This document shows positions 12,008 through 24,300 of a DNA stretch of 64,000 bases, one piece after another. How positions within the stretch are numbered: position 1 is the stretch's first letter; every line of letters starts with the position of its first letter. The notes under the pieces were generated by a model that saw only the letters and a list, made by a program, of their open reading frames with translations, had not been told where the DNA came from and made no database searches. The stretch is from Ignelater luminosus. Taxonomy: Eukaryota; Arthropoda; Insecta; Coleoptera; Elateridae. The position numbers and the translations under genes are program-made. Location of the stretch: the NCBI GenBank assembly GCA_011009095.1, contig VTPC01091030.1, positions 17,283 through 81,282 of the forward strand. The letters run 5' to 3'.

Positions 12008-12081
12008 CGGCATACCTTCCTCTTTATAATGAAATAAACATCCGATCATTTATATTAAAAAATGGCACTTTTCTTTGAATA

Positions 12082-12112
12082 TCAAAATAACACCTCTTAT
12101 TGGAAAACCTTT
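12082..12112 (-). repeat. Right terminal inverted repeat, mariner-like copy 1
   Basis: Inverted partner of 10808-10838, followed by TA at 12113-12114. Confidence 0.92.
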
Positions 12113-12548
12113 TATTTTGTTGTACGAGTACTCTATGTATAATAGGTTCTTGTAACGTAACCTTGGGTTACAGATAATTTATGTTAAAGTGCATCTAGCT
12201 AAGTAAGTCTAGTTCAGAGGATGGCTTTGAGCGTGTGATAAGGGAATTACATGTACAATAAAACACAAAAGAATAGTTCATACGAGTACGTATACTAAAA
12301 AAATTCAACAAGAAAAATAGGGCGTCCGTTTTTTTATCCAAAAACGAAACAATTCAAAATTACATAATCAGGTACAATGTTATAGATAAAGATAGAGGCA
12401 CACAGTATACAGACGCCAAGACCCAGGAGCGGTAAACGCCCTAAGAACAATGCATGCAGTGAAGTATGTGAAACACGACGTTGTAAAACGTTACTGTTAA
12501 TAAATATGTAAGTTAGCGTGTGTCATATGATAGTTCTGTCAAAGTCTA

Positions 12549-13240
12549 ATGAACTTTTATTATTATATTATAAAGAAAAGTGAAGATGATTTTGAGGTGG
12601 CAGGCATATCTGAAGATAAGATGTTATGGTGTAAACTCCCAATGGAGTATTCAAAATTGAAAAGTCACAAAATATTATCTAAGAAATCAACAATCAAAAG
12701 TGCTATGACTGCTATTAGACCAATTAATGGTTATCGCAGAGTAGGTGTAAAAATAGATAATGCACTGAAAAAAAGAATACTTTGCTGAAGAAGGTAACTT
12801 GTGTTTTAAGAACCTTCCCTTGGAAGAGATTCACTCGCCAAACACCACTCCCTCTTCTAGCAGTTTGGAAGAGGAAAATTTTTTAATGAAGCGAATAAAA
12901 GAATTAGATGCCAAATTAACCTTAAATTAAAATTACATCATGTTGAGAAAAAATTTGTTCTGGAGAAATTAAAAAAAAACAGAACACAGCGCAATGGCTT
13001 AAACAATTTGAAGCTGAATGTAGCAGACATAATGTACAAGATGATACTAGGATCATCGAAATACTGCGATTTTCCTTGTTAGGTTCTCCTAAAAACTGGT
13101 ATGAAGCAAATCTTAAAAAGATCGGTTTGGTAAATTGGAAGCTGTGGAGAGAATCGTTGCTGATAGTTTTCGAAGACAAAGGTTGGTCTAACATAAGGAA
13201 AGCTTATAACTTCCAATATTGAGGTGGCTCTTTGGTGGAT
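12549..13240 (+). pseudogene. Ty3/gypsy gag remains
   Basis: 12549-12788 is the N-terminal part, with YRRVGVKIDNALKKRI. The reading continues in another frame (NLCFKNLPLEEIHSP at about 12795-12840) and ends with a capsid-like block at about 12985-13222 (AQWLKQFEAECSRHNVQDD, then LLGSPKNWYEANL and GWSNIRKAYNF). Frameshifts and a stop separate the blocks, so no full gag can be made. Confidence 0.65.
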
Positions 13241-13844
13241 TACGCTGTAACACTTGCATTTAAAAAGGATGAGGGACGTAAATCAAGACTCTGCATTGAT
13301 TTTAGAAACTTAAACCAATTAGTGGTTCCTGAATCCTTTTATTTTCCAACAATAAACGACGTTATAGGTAAGTATTTTACAGGTCTTGATATAAATTCAG
13401 CGTTTTGGTATTGTGCTGAATATTTCGGACCGTCCAAACACATCCTTCATCACAAAAGCAGGAAAATTTCAGTTTAAAGTCTTCCAATTTGGCCTTAAAA
13501 GTGCATCAGCAATTTTCCAACGTATTTTGTCAAACATAATTAGAAGAAATAAATTAGACAAATTCTCTATCAATTATATTGATGACATCTTGATATTTTC
13601 CAAAACATGGGCAGAATACCTTCAACATATCGCACAATTACTTCAAGCATTAATGGATGAGGGCCTTAAAATTAAGCTGGTGAAGTGCATTTTCGCTGCC
13701 CAATCAGTGAAATATCTTGGCCACTTTATTCAGCATAACAAAGTCTCACCCGCGCAGGATAATCTAGTGGCAATTAAAAATCTTAAGAGACTAACAGATA
13801 AATCTGGCGTTCGAAGTATACTGGGTTCCATTACTTCTATCTAA
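13241..13844 (+). pseudogene. Ty3/gypsy reverse transcriptase fragment
   Basis: Contains SRLCIDFRNLNQLVVP (RT motif 1), FTGLDINSAFW (motif with the first active-site Asp, 13380-13410), FGLKSASAIFQR, and the active-site box YIDDILIF at 13575-13598. 13232-13477 and 13413-13844 are in different frames and join near 13440, where part of the palm is missing. The stop at 13844 is a frameshift, since the next domain continues in another frame. Confidence 0.8.
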
Positions 13845-15235
13845 AATATATTGAGAACAGTTCACAGAAGTTTGAACCACGTCATAGATTACTAAGAAAA
13901 AATGTTGAATTTCAATGGTCAGAAGAATGTGAAAAATCGTTCCAGCTAATAAAAGATTATCTCTGCTCTTCTCCTATTTTATCGATTTATGATGTAGATA
14001 AAGATATATATATCGAAACGGATGCGAGTTATAAAGGACTGGGTGCTACTTTAAAACAATCACAAATGGATGGTAAACTTCACCCTGTTGCCTATTTTTC
14101 AAAAAAATTGTCAGAAAAAGAGAAGGAAATGGATGTTATTCATTTAGAATGTGAAGCTATCAAGGATGCAATTAAATACTGGCAATATTACTTAATAGGA
14201 CGGTCTTTTACGGTATGCAGCGACCATAAACCATTAGAAAATCTTAAAACAAAATCACGAACTGACAAAATATTAGGTGATTTGCTTTATTATTTATCTC
14301 AATTCAATTTCAAGATCATCTACGAGAAAGGGAAAGAGAATATTTTCGCAGACCTTTTATCACGGTATCCCGTTCTGGAGTATTTTGAAAATGACGATGC
14401 GATTACAGTTGTAAATTTAATAGAATTAGTTGACATTGTAAATGATCAAAAACGCAATATTAATGAACTGAGATTTGCAAAGAAAACCGAAGTACACCGG
14501 GACATTATTTTTAAAAAATTAAGGAACAAGCCTAGAATATTTGTCTCAGTCGAATTTGGAAAAAAATTAATAAAACTCATCCATGAGACTTATGGCCATA
14601 TTAGTATTTTTCAAATGCTCGCTACAATCAGACCATTTTACTACTTTAAAATCCTCGATACTTTAGTTAGTGAATTCTGTAAAAAGTGTTCAACATGCAT
14701 TGAAAATAAAACACGCCGCAGTAGAATAATTGGCCTAATGTCAAAACCAAAACCAGTCAAAGAACCTTTTGAAATTATGTCTATTGATACCGTTGGTGGT
14801 TTCGGTGGAACTCGATCAAATAAAAAGTTCATGCATATCCTGGTGGACCATTTTACTAAATACGCCTGGATTTCCACATCACGAACTCAAAGTGCTCGTG
14901 ATTTTATAAACCTCATTGCTCCTATAACACAAAAAAATAAAATTAAAATCATACTAGCTGATCAATACACTGGTTTAAACTCTGAAGATTTTAAGACTTA
15001 TCTTGATAAACAAAACATTCAGTTGATTTTTACCTGCATCGATTGTCCACAATCTAACGGTTTAAATGAAAGACTTAACCAGACCCTTGTGAACAGAATA
15101 AGATGCAAAATAAATTCTGATGGTGAAAAAAGAGCTTGGTCTACTATTGCCGAAGAATGCTTGACTGAATATAATAAGACAATTCATTCAGCTACAAAAT
15201 TCCAACCTCTGTACCTATTAACCGGAATCCACTGA
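13845..15235 (+). pseudogene. Ty3/gypsy RNase H and integrase
   Basis: The frame is open from about 13848, upstream of the first ATG (14066). RNase H residues include the Asp in IETDASYKGLGA, the DHKPLENL box and FADLLSRYP. Integrase follows: an HHCC-type zinc finger (HETYGH and CKKCSTC, about 14580-14700), then the core with Asp in SIDTVGG, Asp in ILADQYTG and Glu in NGLNERLNQ. The last two are separated by 35 residues, the exact DD35E spacing, so this segment alone keeps its catalytic residues. Premature stop TGA at 15233; homologous pol tail (NIDSPLTLVEDRTQAFLNS) continues in another frame to about 15320. Confidence 0.85.
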
Positions 15236-15995
15236 ACAATATGCCCAATTAATATAGACAGCCCACTAACTCTGGTGGAAGATAGAACACAGGCATTCCT
15301 CAACTCTATGACACTGTCAGTTGACGTATTTGAAGCTTCATTCAAGATCTTCAAGATAAAAGTAATCTAGACTGGTTGGGATCTTCAACTGAAAGAATCA
15401 GCATTTTTAACCTCGTTCTTCAGTGCAATAACGCATTCTTAATTAAATTTAGCTGACTAAAATGAAACGAGCAAGACTCAACAAAGACCACACGTATCAT
15501 ATGGCAAATAATTCTTTAGCTTATAGAGAAGGCCCGCATGCCAGACTTTGTCGAAGGCCTGTGTAAAGTCTAAAAATGCAGCTAAACAATATCTTTCGTT
15601 TTCTGTCTTTACCGACCTGATCCACTACTCGATGGATCTGTTCAATCGTACCATGTTTTCTCCTGAACCCAAATTGGTGGTCCGGAACTAGTTTGTTATT
15701 GTTAATTACTATGGTTATTCGTTTGATAAGCATCTTCTCAAATACCTTTGATAGTATTGGTAATAAGCTGATCGGTCGGTAGGAGCTGACTTTATAATTG
15801 GTTTGCCAGGTTTACCTATCATGATTATATGTGCAATTCTCCACTCGCTTTGATACCTCTGTTGGGCAATTCTTGCAGAATTTTTCCGCTTTTAGGATTC
15901 ATCTCCTTACTGATGACCTGTGCGACTTCTGAGTCAGTGGATTTTTTCATTAAAGAATTTGCTAGGGCGATTCTAAATTTTTGTATATTGCATCT

Positions 15996-16900
15996 TCACT
16001 TTCGGGAGGAGTTTTGCGTGGAAAAGGTTGAAACACACAAATGATTGGCAAATGCGGATGCTTCCTCGTGATCAGTTTTAGCCCGTTGTCCATCTTTGTC
16101 TTTTATTGGTGGGTTATGTGTCTGCGGCCTTTTTAATCGTTTTGTGGCTCTCCTTAACGAGTCCGCCTGAGTACTAGCAGGTATCAGTTGTCTTAGATAG
16201 TTTTGTATGTAATCGTTTTTAAGTTGTAGCATCAGTTTTTTTAATTTGCTGACTTTGTTTAATCTCCTTTTGTTATCGGTTGTTCTATTGTTTTGCCAGT
16301 GTTTTCAGATTATTTTTCTACGATTTTCCCTTAGTACTACTTGAGGTTCTTTGGCTGTAATTGCGAAGTTGCTTCCCAGGCTGCTATCTGGATGTTAATT
16401 GTCAGTTTGTGAACTGCTTTATCTATGTCTTGTTGTGTTTTGAGGAAAACTTTTAGATTTATTAGTTGGTTGAGATTATTTTTAAATGTATCCCAATCAG
16501 GTTTGTAATTATATAGCATTGGGTGGGAGTACTATGTTACAGTGAGTGAAGAATGATCGAATGAGATTTAATCAGGCATTGTCTTTTGTTTATATCTTTG
16601 GTGACGCAAAAGTCAATTAGGTCGGGTATTTTTCTCTAGTCTGAAGGCCAGTACGTCGGCTCTATTGTAGATAGAAAATCCAGATTGTTTGCTGGCATTG
16701 CAGCTAGGAGTTGCCTATCATCTGTTCTTCTGATTCTAGTGTTTGGCATTAAATCTATTACCAAGTGTATGGAAATAGTCAGCATATTCTTCTTCTTTAC
16801 TGTTATGCTTTGGTGGGCAGTATGGGGCAGAAAGGTTTAGTACTGTGGTCTTTTCTTCTATGGCTACCGTTGTGGCTTGTATGTGTTTCTTGTCATATTT
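15996..16900 (-). pseudogene. Jockey-like endonuclease and linker fragments
   Basis: About 16700-16600 reads NLDFLSTIEPTYWPSD and PDLIDFCVTK, the C-terminal half of an apurinic-type endonuclease. 16519-16337 (LYNYKPDWDTFKNNLNQLI, then DIDKAVHKLT) and 16232-15996 (LQLKNDYIQNYL, then RRATKRLKRPQ, then ANHL) are the linker that precedes RT in jockey elements. Frameshifted throughout. Confidence 0.7.
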
Positions 16901-17142
16901 ATCAACTAAGTGATGCTCGATGTTTTGTATTATTTTGCATAACTGACACCAAGAACAACGTTTGGTTGGCTGTTTCTGATTTGGTTGGTGGTGTCCCTTT
17001 TGAGTCTGAGTTGTGAATAAAGCCTTTTCTGTAGTTGCTTATGCACAATGCATCCTCTATAGCTGATGGGGTGGTTTCCCTCATAGTTGACACACTTTAC
17101 TTCGTTGTCCTTAGATTTTCTTGGGCAAGTTGAGTTTAAGTG

Positions 17143-17463
17143 TTAAGTTAGGCATTTGAGGCGCCTGGGACTTCCTTCGCAGAAATTCTTTGTATGGCTA
17201 AACCGTTGGCATTTGCCGCATTGTGGTATTTCTCGTTTAGCGTAAGGAGCTTCAAAGCTAACACTTGAGTTTATGAATGGTTTGGTTTTATATATTTTCT
17301 TATTGTTGTTTGCTGTGTGGAGATCAATAGACAACAAGGATAAAGGTTTTTTGGTTCCATTTCGTTTGGCATTCCAAACATTGATTACCTTATGGCCTAA
17401 TGATTTTAAGTTGGCCTTAATTTCTTCGGAATCTATTGAATAATGCAGGTTTTTCAGTACCAC
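17143..17463 (-). pseudogene. Jockey-like ORF1 (nucleic-acid-binding gag) fragment
   Basis: Begins VLKNLHYSIDSEEIKANL, the fold preceding the knuckles in jockey ORF1, and contains a CCHC knuckle at CGKCQRFSHTKNFC. A second knuckle begins at the end (RRLKC). The stop at 17143 is premature: the homologous reading continues in 17093-16902 (GNHPSAIED). Confidence 0.75.
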
Positions 17464-17640
17464 TCGGAAGCTTTTGTCCTTTTTTGACTTATAGGTGTGA
17501 AACTCTGTGTTCTATTCTTTGAGAGCCTTCACAACAGCTATATAAACTTCGTTAGTTTCGGGTTGCATTTTACCTCTTTATTATTTAGAACTTTGATTAT
17601 GTATTTACCTTTTCTTATTTAATTTAGCAGAGTTGTGAGT

Positions 17641-18375
17641 GGATTAATGTTTTGAATACCAGCCACATACACTGGAGGTGGTTTTGAGGTTTGTTTTGTT
17701 TCTGAAATATTTTCTTTGTCTGTTTCCATTTCATCTGGATCACATTTGTTATAGTCAAGGCTGTTGAATTTGTTATTTGTCTTGATTGTATTACTTAACC
17801 AACAGGACTATTCCTGTCTTTTATTTGTCGTAGATCTTGTGTGTTACAAAGATTTGAACTACTCCGTCTCCGGCATACTTGAGCTAGCTAGTAGGCATAC
17901 TTTGATTATTAATTATTGTAACGCCTTTTCATTATTTTTTCTTCAATCGCACAATAACAAGCAATAAATACTAACAATTATTATTGTTTAACAACTTTAT
18001 TTAACCACTAGATTAATCAGTACAAGTTGTTACATTGACCATGGAAACGCGCTAGAGCTTTATTTCATTTGTTACAATATACTGAGATTTATTTAAGTGA
18101 GAGGACTTAAAATTAATTTTTTTTAATTATCTTAAAATGCATGCCGTCGTTCTAGCACATTTTATTAAGGCTTGTTTCATAAATAGAAAACACTAACTAT
18201 TAAATATAGAATAACTGAATAGAACTTACTTTAACTTACAAATAAAAAGACTTTGACCACGCTATGATAATTAAAGCGCCATATACTAATTACATAATTA
18301 GTAATATCTATGCATAAATTCTTAGGTAATATTTCTAAAGGGCATGCAATAAATGATGAGACATTTACACATCAG
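17641..18375. other. Intergenic, AT-rich, downstream of the P450 gene
   Basis: Short frames only (for example 17764-17967) with no recognisable similarity. Presumably includes the P450 3' UTR just below 18376. Confidence 0.45.
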
Positions 18376-21300
18376 TTAAGAAACATATCTAGGTATAAAT
18401 TGAGCAAAATATTTTTCTGGTGACAACATAATTCCTGGTACAGGCTTTCCTGAAGGCATAGGCATCCCCTCAACGGGTCTAATAGTGTAATTTCTAAGAA
18501 TTTGTGTAAAGAACATAAATAAACAGTTGCGGGCCAATGTTTCACCTGGACATCTCCTTTTTCCTAAAAGAAAACAGTTAATTAAAGCTAAAATAAATTT
18601 TTCTTGAACACACTTCTTACCTAATCCAAATGGAATTATATAGTCGTGTAAGATTAATTTTCCTTCAGAATTCAAAAATCTTTCTGGCCTAAATGTTTCT
18701 GGATCGCCCCATATCTCTTTGTCCATATGAATAGCGTATAAATTAATCATAACAGTGGTATCCTGAAAAATGTGAAATTATATTTCAGTTATTAAATGAG
18801 AAATGAGAAACAGAAAGAAAGAAATTTTCTAGTTATAAAATACTTTTATTGACTTACTTTAGGGATGATATAGCTATCTAACACAGTATCTCTCAATACT
18901 CTCCTGGGTCCCGCTAAAGGAATAACACCATAACATCTTTGGATTTCTAACAGAATTGCTTCTATGTAAGGAACTCTAAAATAATAAGAAATATCTCTAA
19001 GACTAAATAATCTAGGCCTTCGAAATGCTCTGTACTTACTTGAATCTATCGATATACTCTAATTGATTGTTTTCACTACAAAGATCATCAATGATTTTAT
19101 GGACTTTAGCTTGTATATCAGGATATAACAACATTATAAGAATAGCAAAGCCAATACTATTGCTAGTAGTATGTGCACCAGCAACAAACAAATCTAAACA
19201 AACCATAAACAACTGATCATCTAAAAATTATCCAATTAGTAATTCCAAACTGTCTTTCTGTGAAGAATCCTAACTAACCTGTGAACGTACTTGTATATTC
19301 ATTTACTTGTTTCATTTCGGTAATAAACGCGTAAATTAGGTCATCATTTTTGCCTTCGGTCCAAGTTTCGTAGTGTTCATTGATAGCTTCCATCAAAAAC
19401 TCTTTAAGTTCTGCGTTTACTTGCTTAATTAGATTATAACCACTCCATTCTGGTGCAACAAATCTAAGCCACGGGTGGTGATTTAATAAACCACCAGATA
19501 AATCAAATGCTCTACTTCTTTTGGTCAGAAGATCTAATAATTTATTAAAACGGGGATCATCTCTAGTGATACGTCTACCAGCAGTAAAAGACCACAAAAC
19601 ATTAACAACAGCTTGTGATAATAAAGGTCCAATCTGAAGACTCTGGCCGTTCAATTCGATCATACGTAACATATCATCGATTTCTTCTTTTATCTTCATC
19701 CCCATTACTTTCTTCCCAAAACCTACGTGTCGAAGATGTCTAAGAACAAAATGTCTCTGAACCATCCAAAACTCTCCATCTGCACATGTTATACCTAGAA
19801 AAACAAAAAATAATAACTAGTGAGTTGACTAGTTTTTATTGCGTCTACCCCTTTTTGCTCCAAAGCAACGAAGTTTCATAAAAAAGTCTTCGGGTCGTCC
19901 TTCATATTCTTCTTCGGTAAGAACTTTTTTTACTGTTGACGTAGACAGTGCAACTACAAAGTGATTGCGTCCAAGTTTTAAGCCTAAGGTTTCTGTATTG
20001 AAATCTTTTCCTAACTTCAAGAAGGCTAGATGTTGACCACCTAGTGATTTGGAAAGGTTTTTTACTTGCGGTATGTTTCCGACGATTGGTAAACATGGCG
20101 GTCCTAAAAAATAAAAAAATCTTTAGTTAAATAAAAATTGACTTTTCAAAATAATTCTTTGTGGACCCAACACAAAACTATCTTTACCTGTCCGGTTAGC
20201 TCTCAATCGGTGGCTTTTGGGCATGCGTAAGGAATAAAATTAAAACGAAATTAAACTCGAATGTAGAATCTTGGTTTAAATTTAATAATATTTAGTCGAT
20301 TCTTGTAAATGTTGGTGTGTGTTAGTAGAAAATGTTCTTTTAATATCAATTACTTTGCGAGATTTTTTTTAAATGCGTAGTACTGGCATTGTGCAAAAGC
20401 GTGGAAAAGCATCACAAGCTCAGAGAAGACGTCGAATACGAGAAAATACTTTTTCTCCTTGTAGCAGCAATGAAAGAGTTTCGGAAGACGCTCACATTAC
20501 TTATTTTGGACTCCTTCTCTTCCTCCTCAATCAGTTTCAAGAAATCGGATAGTCGATATCGACTTTTTTATTAAACAAACGAAGAAATTGCATTTACACG
20601 ATAGTACATGCACTATGGAAAAGATGCAATTTTAAAAACAACTGAAAATTGGCGTTACTTCCGTTATATATTATCATTGCGATAATTGTGAAAAGACAAT
20701 AACTCCACCGTCTCACCCTAAAGAAGCAAAAATAAACTTCGACTTTGTCTGGGGCAGTACTGCAATTGGTATCGGAAAAAGCCAAGCTGAAGAATTATTT
20801 TTTGTCATGGATATGTCATATTAGAAAATGATGTCGGAAGGGTATGAGAAATGCAACTTCAATCGGAAATGAAAAAAACTGCTGACGAAGAAAGGAAGTT
20901 AGTCATTAAAGCAGGTGATATAGAGGAAGGTATATCATTTATCACTGTGATCGTAGATGGAAGATGGGCAAAGCGTTCATATGGGCATGGCTTTTCGCCG
21001 CTTTCTGGAGTTGGGTGCATTCTACATCATTTCAAGATGCTACTACTGCAGAAAGACCTCGGAAAAATTTCGAGGAGTTATCATTCAAAACGAAGAAACG
21101 TCTAGTTGAAGACCTCGTTCAATCATCTAATTTGCCTTTTATTATAATTTTCTTTAGAGTTTTTTGTTATAATCGACTCCAGATATAGAGTAAACTTCCC
21201 TGGTACCCAAATAAGCTTCTCCTGATAATCTGTTTAGTTTAAAAAAGAACTCCAGCTTGATCGAACCATAATTAACCGAATTACAAACTTTTCAAGTGGG

Positions 21301-24300
21301 CATCTCGGCGAGTCATGGAAGAAAGTGCTAAGTTAATCGAATCGAGTCGTCTCTTCTCGAATGGATAGATAAACCCTCCCAAAACACACATCTCAAATAT
21401 TATATTGATCAGATTATCTGGACGGTTTTGGTGAGGTTTGCAATACTGGCAGATTTCCACCATAGTGCTTCAGATGCTGCATCGATCCGTGAAAACCAGA
21501 TGCCCTTAGCCCTTATAGTTTTTGAGCTCCAAGCGCTTTTTGATTCAGCCTGTCGCGTTCTCTAGCAACCGAATCGTAAAAATCCCAAAATTGGTTCAAG
21601 CAGGATCAGATGCAGATGAAGACACTATCAGTGTACTAAATGCCATTTTGATATCTTGGCAAAACTCTCACTCCGATTTCCCCTCACTGACGTCTATGAA
21701 TTAAATTTATAAATGCCTGAGGCGAAGCATTTCTTGGGAACTCTAGACAATAGTGCCCCTAGGCCTACCCATAGGTTTTAATCAATTTTGCCCATTTTCG
21801 CTTCTAGGTGTTCGGCCGACCCTTGTTCATTAATAAATCCATCCAAGATTTTAGTTACTCAATTGAAAGTTGAGTTAGAATTAATTTTGATTTAATTGTG
21901 ATACTTCTAAATTACTTTTATCCCGACAAGCATAACTTCTAAAGAATTCAATTAATTGCAAATGCTATTAATAAACAAACGTAATCTTTTGTATTCAATA
22001 TGCAATTCTCTTCCATTGATAATAATCCATAAATACTTTTAACTTTAATGACGTCTTTATTATTATTTATATTGAAAATATGCAAATACATCATAAACAA
22101 TATTTTTTGATTTAATGATAATAAATAGATTAGAAAAGAAAAGTTTTCTTTATGATTTAATATCTAAAAGTCTGTGGTAATATTTGATGTTAAGAACGTT
22201 CACTGTAACAAACAGGCAACTATTTGAACTTAAGAATCTGTGCGTTATCTCCATGCTTGTTGTCAACGTTCAAACTGCAACATAGTGATACTTAAACAAT
22301 CTTTTTCAATCAAAAAGCCAAACATGAACGTCATTTATTAGTTAATTGTAAAAATGCGTGAGATTAATGAACTCGATTCTGTTGAACTCCGGATACAAAG
22401 CATAACAATTTATTATGGGTTATCGTAGGTTACGTTTGCAGTTTGAAATTCCAAACACTTTTTTTTTTAATAAAATGTTCTCAAGGATTGTATCATGTGA
22501 CAAAAGAAATATAAATCTTATCTTAAAATAATTTTTATATAAACATATTGATGAACTTATACATAGATGTCTTCTAGAAATAAATCGGGTTTACACTTGG
22601 TGATAAAAGTGTATTAGACTAAAGATTCTTAATTAAAGATGTAAGAAAAACTGATTTTACAAGAATTATGTTCATTTAAGACAATTTACTTGGAATTATT
22701 TTTCTTTATCCCAAGCTCCCAGTTGGCGGCCTTGGGGGTGAGTGAGGAGCAAGAGCCTAATTTTAATTAAGTATACATCTTACTCAAAGACGATCTGTTT
22801 ACAACTAATTAAAATAGAAGAGCCTATTTATTATTAGCCTCTTGAATAGTTAAACCGGGAAAAACCTCAACCGAAACTATTTTAGATTCACTAGCAAATA
22901 TAGTCAGAGAAAGAAGTTCAGTTAGTGGCAGGCAGTAAGATCACTGTCTTTATGGATTTTTTTAGAATTCTCCTACCTTCCAAACAAGGTTATTTTATTA
23001 CTGAGATTCGGTTCATTATCACTAGCTAAAAACCTTAATTGAGAGTAATTCATTCTTTTTTTGTTCACCATACATTCTAGAAGCTTCTACCTGGCCCACA
23101 TCAAGTCTAATTGTCCACATGTTGTAAGGTTATTGACGCTGATGTGTTGTAGATGCCCACGTGCCTGGTAAAGTTGAGAAGGCCGTTGTTGCGATACACG
23201 ACAGGGCAATGTATATGGTTAGATATCCATTGGCTGTTGCGGGCGGTTGTTGGTCCATGTAATGATGGTGGTGATGCAAAAGTATATAAAGTATGCAGGA
23301 AGAGAACTTGAATTCGCAATAAATGGTGATGGTGGCGATGCGGCATACAAATGGTTATCGAGAGCCACACCCCTACTCGCGCGATGTAGAGGGTAGCCGT
23401 TAGGCGCAAACGGTGCCAGTGGCAAGGGAAAGCAAGGAAGACAAATACCCGCACCAATCGTGGCAACGACGTACGCGGGTGGGAAGGGACACCGGTCACC
23501 GGGACCCAGCGTTTTCGCATTGCAGGGGGGACCCGAATCTACGGCCGACGCTGCTCCTAAGACTTCGTTTCCTTAAATAAAGGTTGCCAAGATGCAGCAG
23601 GTTTAGGGGGGCTGGACGCACTTGGCACGGGCCAGTGTGAAACACTGGAAGAACAACTACCGACATCTACCTCGAACTCTTCTAAACAGAGTCCTTTGAT
23701 AAATTTCATTATCATCCTTGTGTTCAGCATCTCGAAATTACTAGAAATTGACTATTTTCATTGCGAAGGCATTTTGTGTGCTGTCTTCTTGAAGTGACTT
23801 TTACATCACGGACAAAAATGAGAATGTTTGCCTAACAACTGCCATACCAACCTTCTCTACTCAAAGATAATAAACAGACAAGGACAAAAAAATATAATCT
23901 ATCTGTCGCTCTAACTACTTCTCTTATTTAGGCTTAGTAGGAATTAATCACGGCAAGAAAGTATGTCTGCTAAGATTATTTCCCTGTGGCACTGTCAATC
24001 TTTTGTGATCAAGGATAATTGCAGAGTTAATCATAGACCATGTTCTCTGAACAATTTCACTGTCGCTCTATCAGCCTGCCATAGTAAGACGTAAACAAAG
24101 ACAATAGTCGTAGACAAAAATGGAAATATCTACTGTAGTGGCTCTAACAATCTACTGTACTAATCAGAATTAATAAAAGACAACTTCTTCTAAATGACCT
24201 AACTGTTGCTTTATCAATTCTAACAATGACATGGAGGCAAAAAAAGTGTTTGCCTTGCGAGTGCGCCGTTTTACATTTTTATAACTTTTACTAATAATCA

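Larger units (their letters stand above)
10808..12112 (+). mobile_element. Intact mariner-like (IS630-Tc1-mariner) element, copy 1
   Basis: 1305 bp bounded by 31-bp terminal inverted repeats (10808-10838 and 12082-12112, beginning aagggttttccaataagagg) and flanked by TA dinucleotides (10806-10807 and 12113-12114), the target duplication expected of this superfamily. It contains one uninterrupted transposase gene. The right repeat has one mismatch (cctt against ccctt). A copy of the same length, nearly identical, lies at 37961-39265 in the opposite orientation. Confidence 0.95.
12549..15420 (+). mobile_element. Decayed Ty3/gypsy retrotransposon
   Basis: In order: gag remains (12549-13230), reverse transcriptase (13240-13844), RNase H and integrase (13838-15235), and a decayed pol tail to about 15390. 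The gag reading passes directly into RT at about 13240, so the protease and the start of pol are deleted. Frameshifts or stops occur near 12785, 13230, 13430 and 13840. No pair of long terminal repeats was identified. The AT-rich 12113-12548, with an aataaa at about 12500, may include 5' LTR remains. Confidence 0.85.
15450..17640 (-). mobile_element. Jockey-like non-LTR retrotransposon, 3' half missing
   Basis: From right to left on the minus strand: gag-like ORF1 with CCHC knuckle (17463-17143), endonuclease pieces (about 16900-16337), the linker before RT (16232-15996), and RT start (15733-15450) with DHQFGFRRKHGTIEQIHRV and the motif LDFTQAFDKVWH at about 15540-15575. The element then ends, before the RT active-site YxDD box. 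Frames are broken many times. Losing the 3' end is unusual because target-primed insertion normally truncates the 5' end, so a later deletion is likely. Confidence 0.8.

Noticed and set aside
11789-12049. Minus-strand 86-codon frame, repeated at 38024-38284
   Set aside because: Shadow of the mariner-like transposase; it recurs only because the element does.
20186-20270. Using this as an alternative first exon of the P450 gene
   Set aside because: The hydrophobic part and the donor are in different frames and a stop intervenes; the exon at 25802-25886 fits perfectly.
23107-23520. 137-codon minus-strand frame
   Set aside because: His- and Leu-rich with no recognised domain, overlapping another frame in a GC-richer patch; likely chance.
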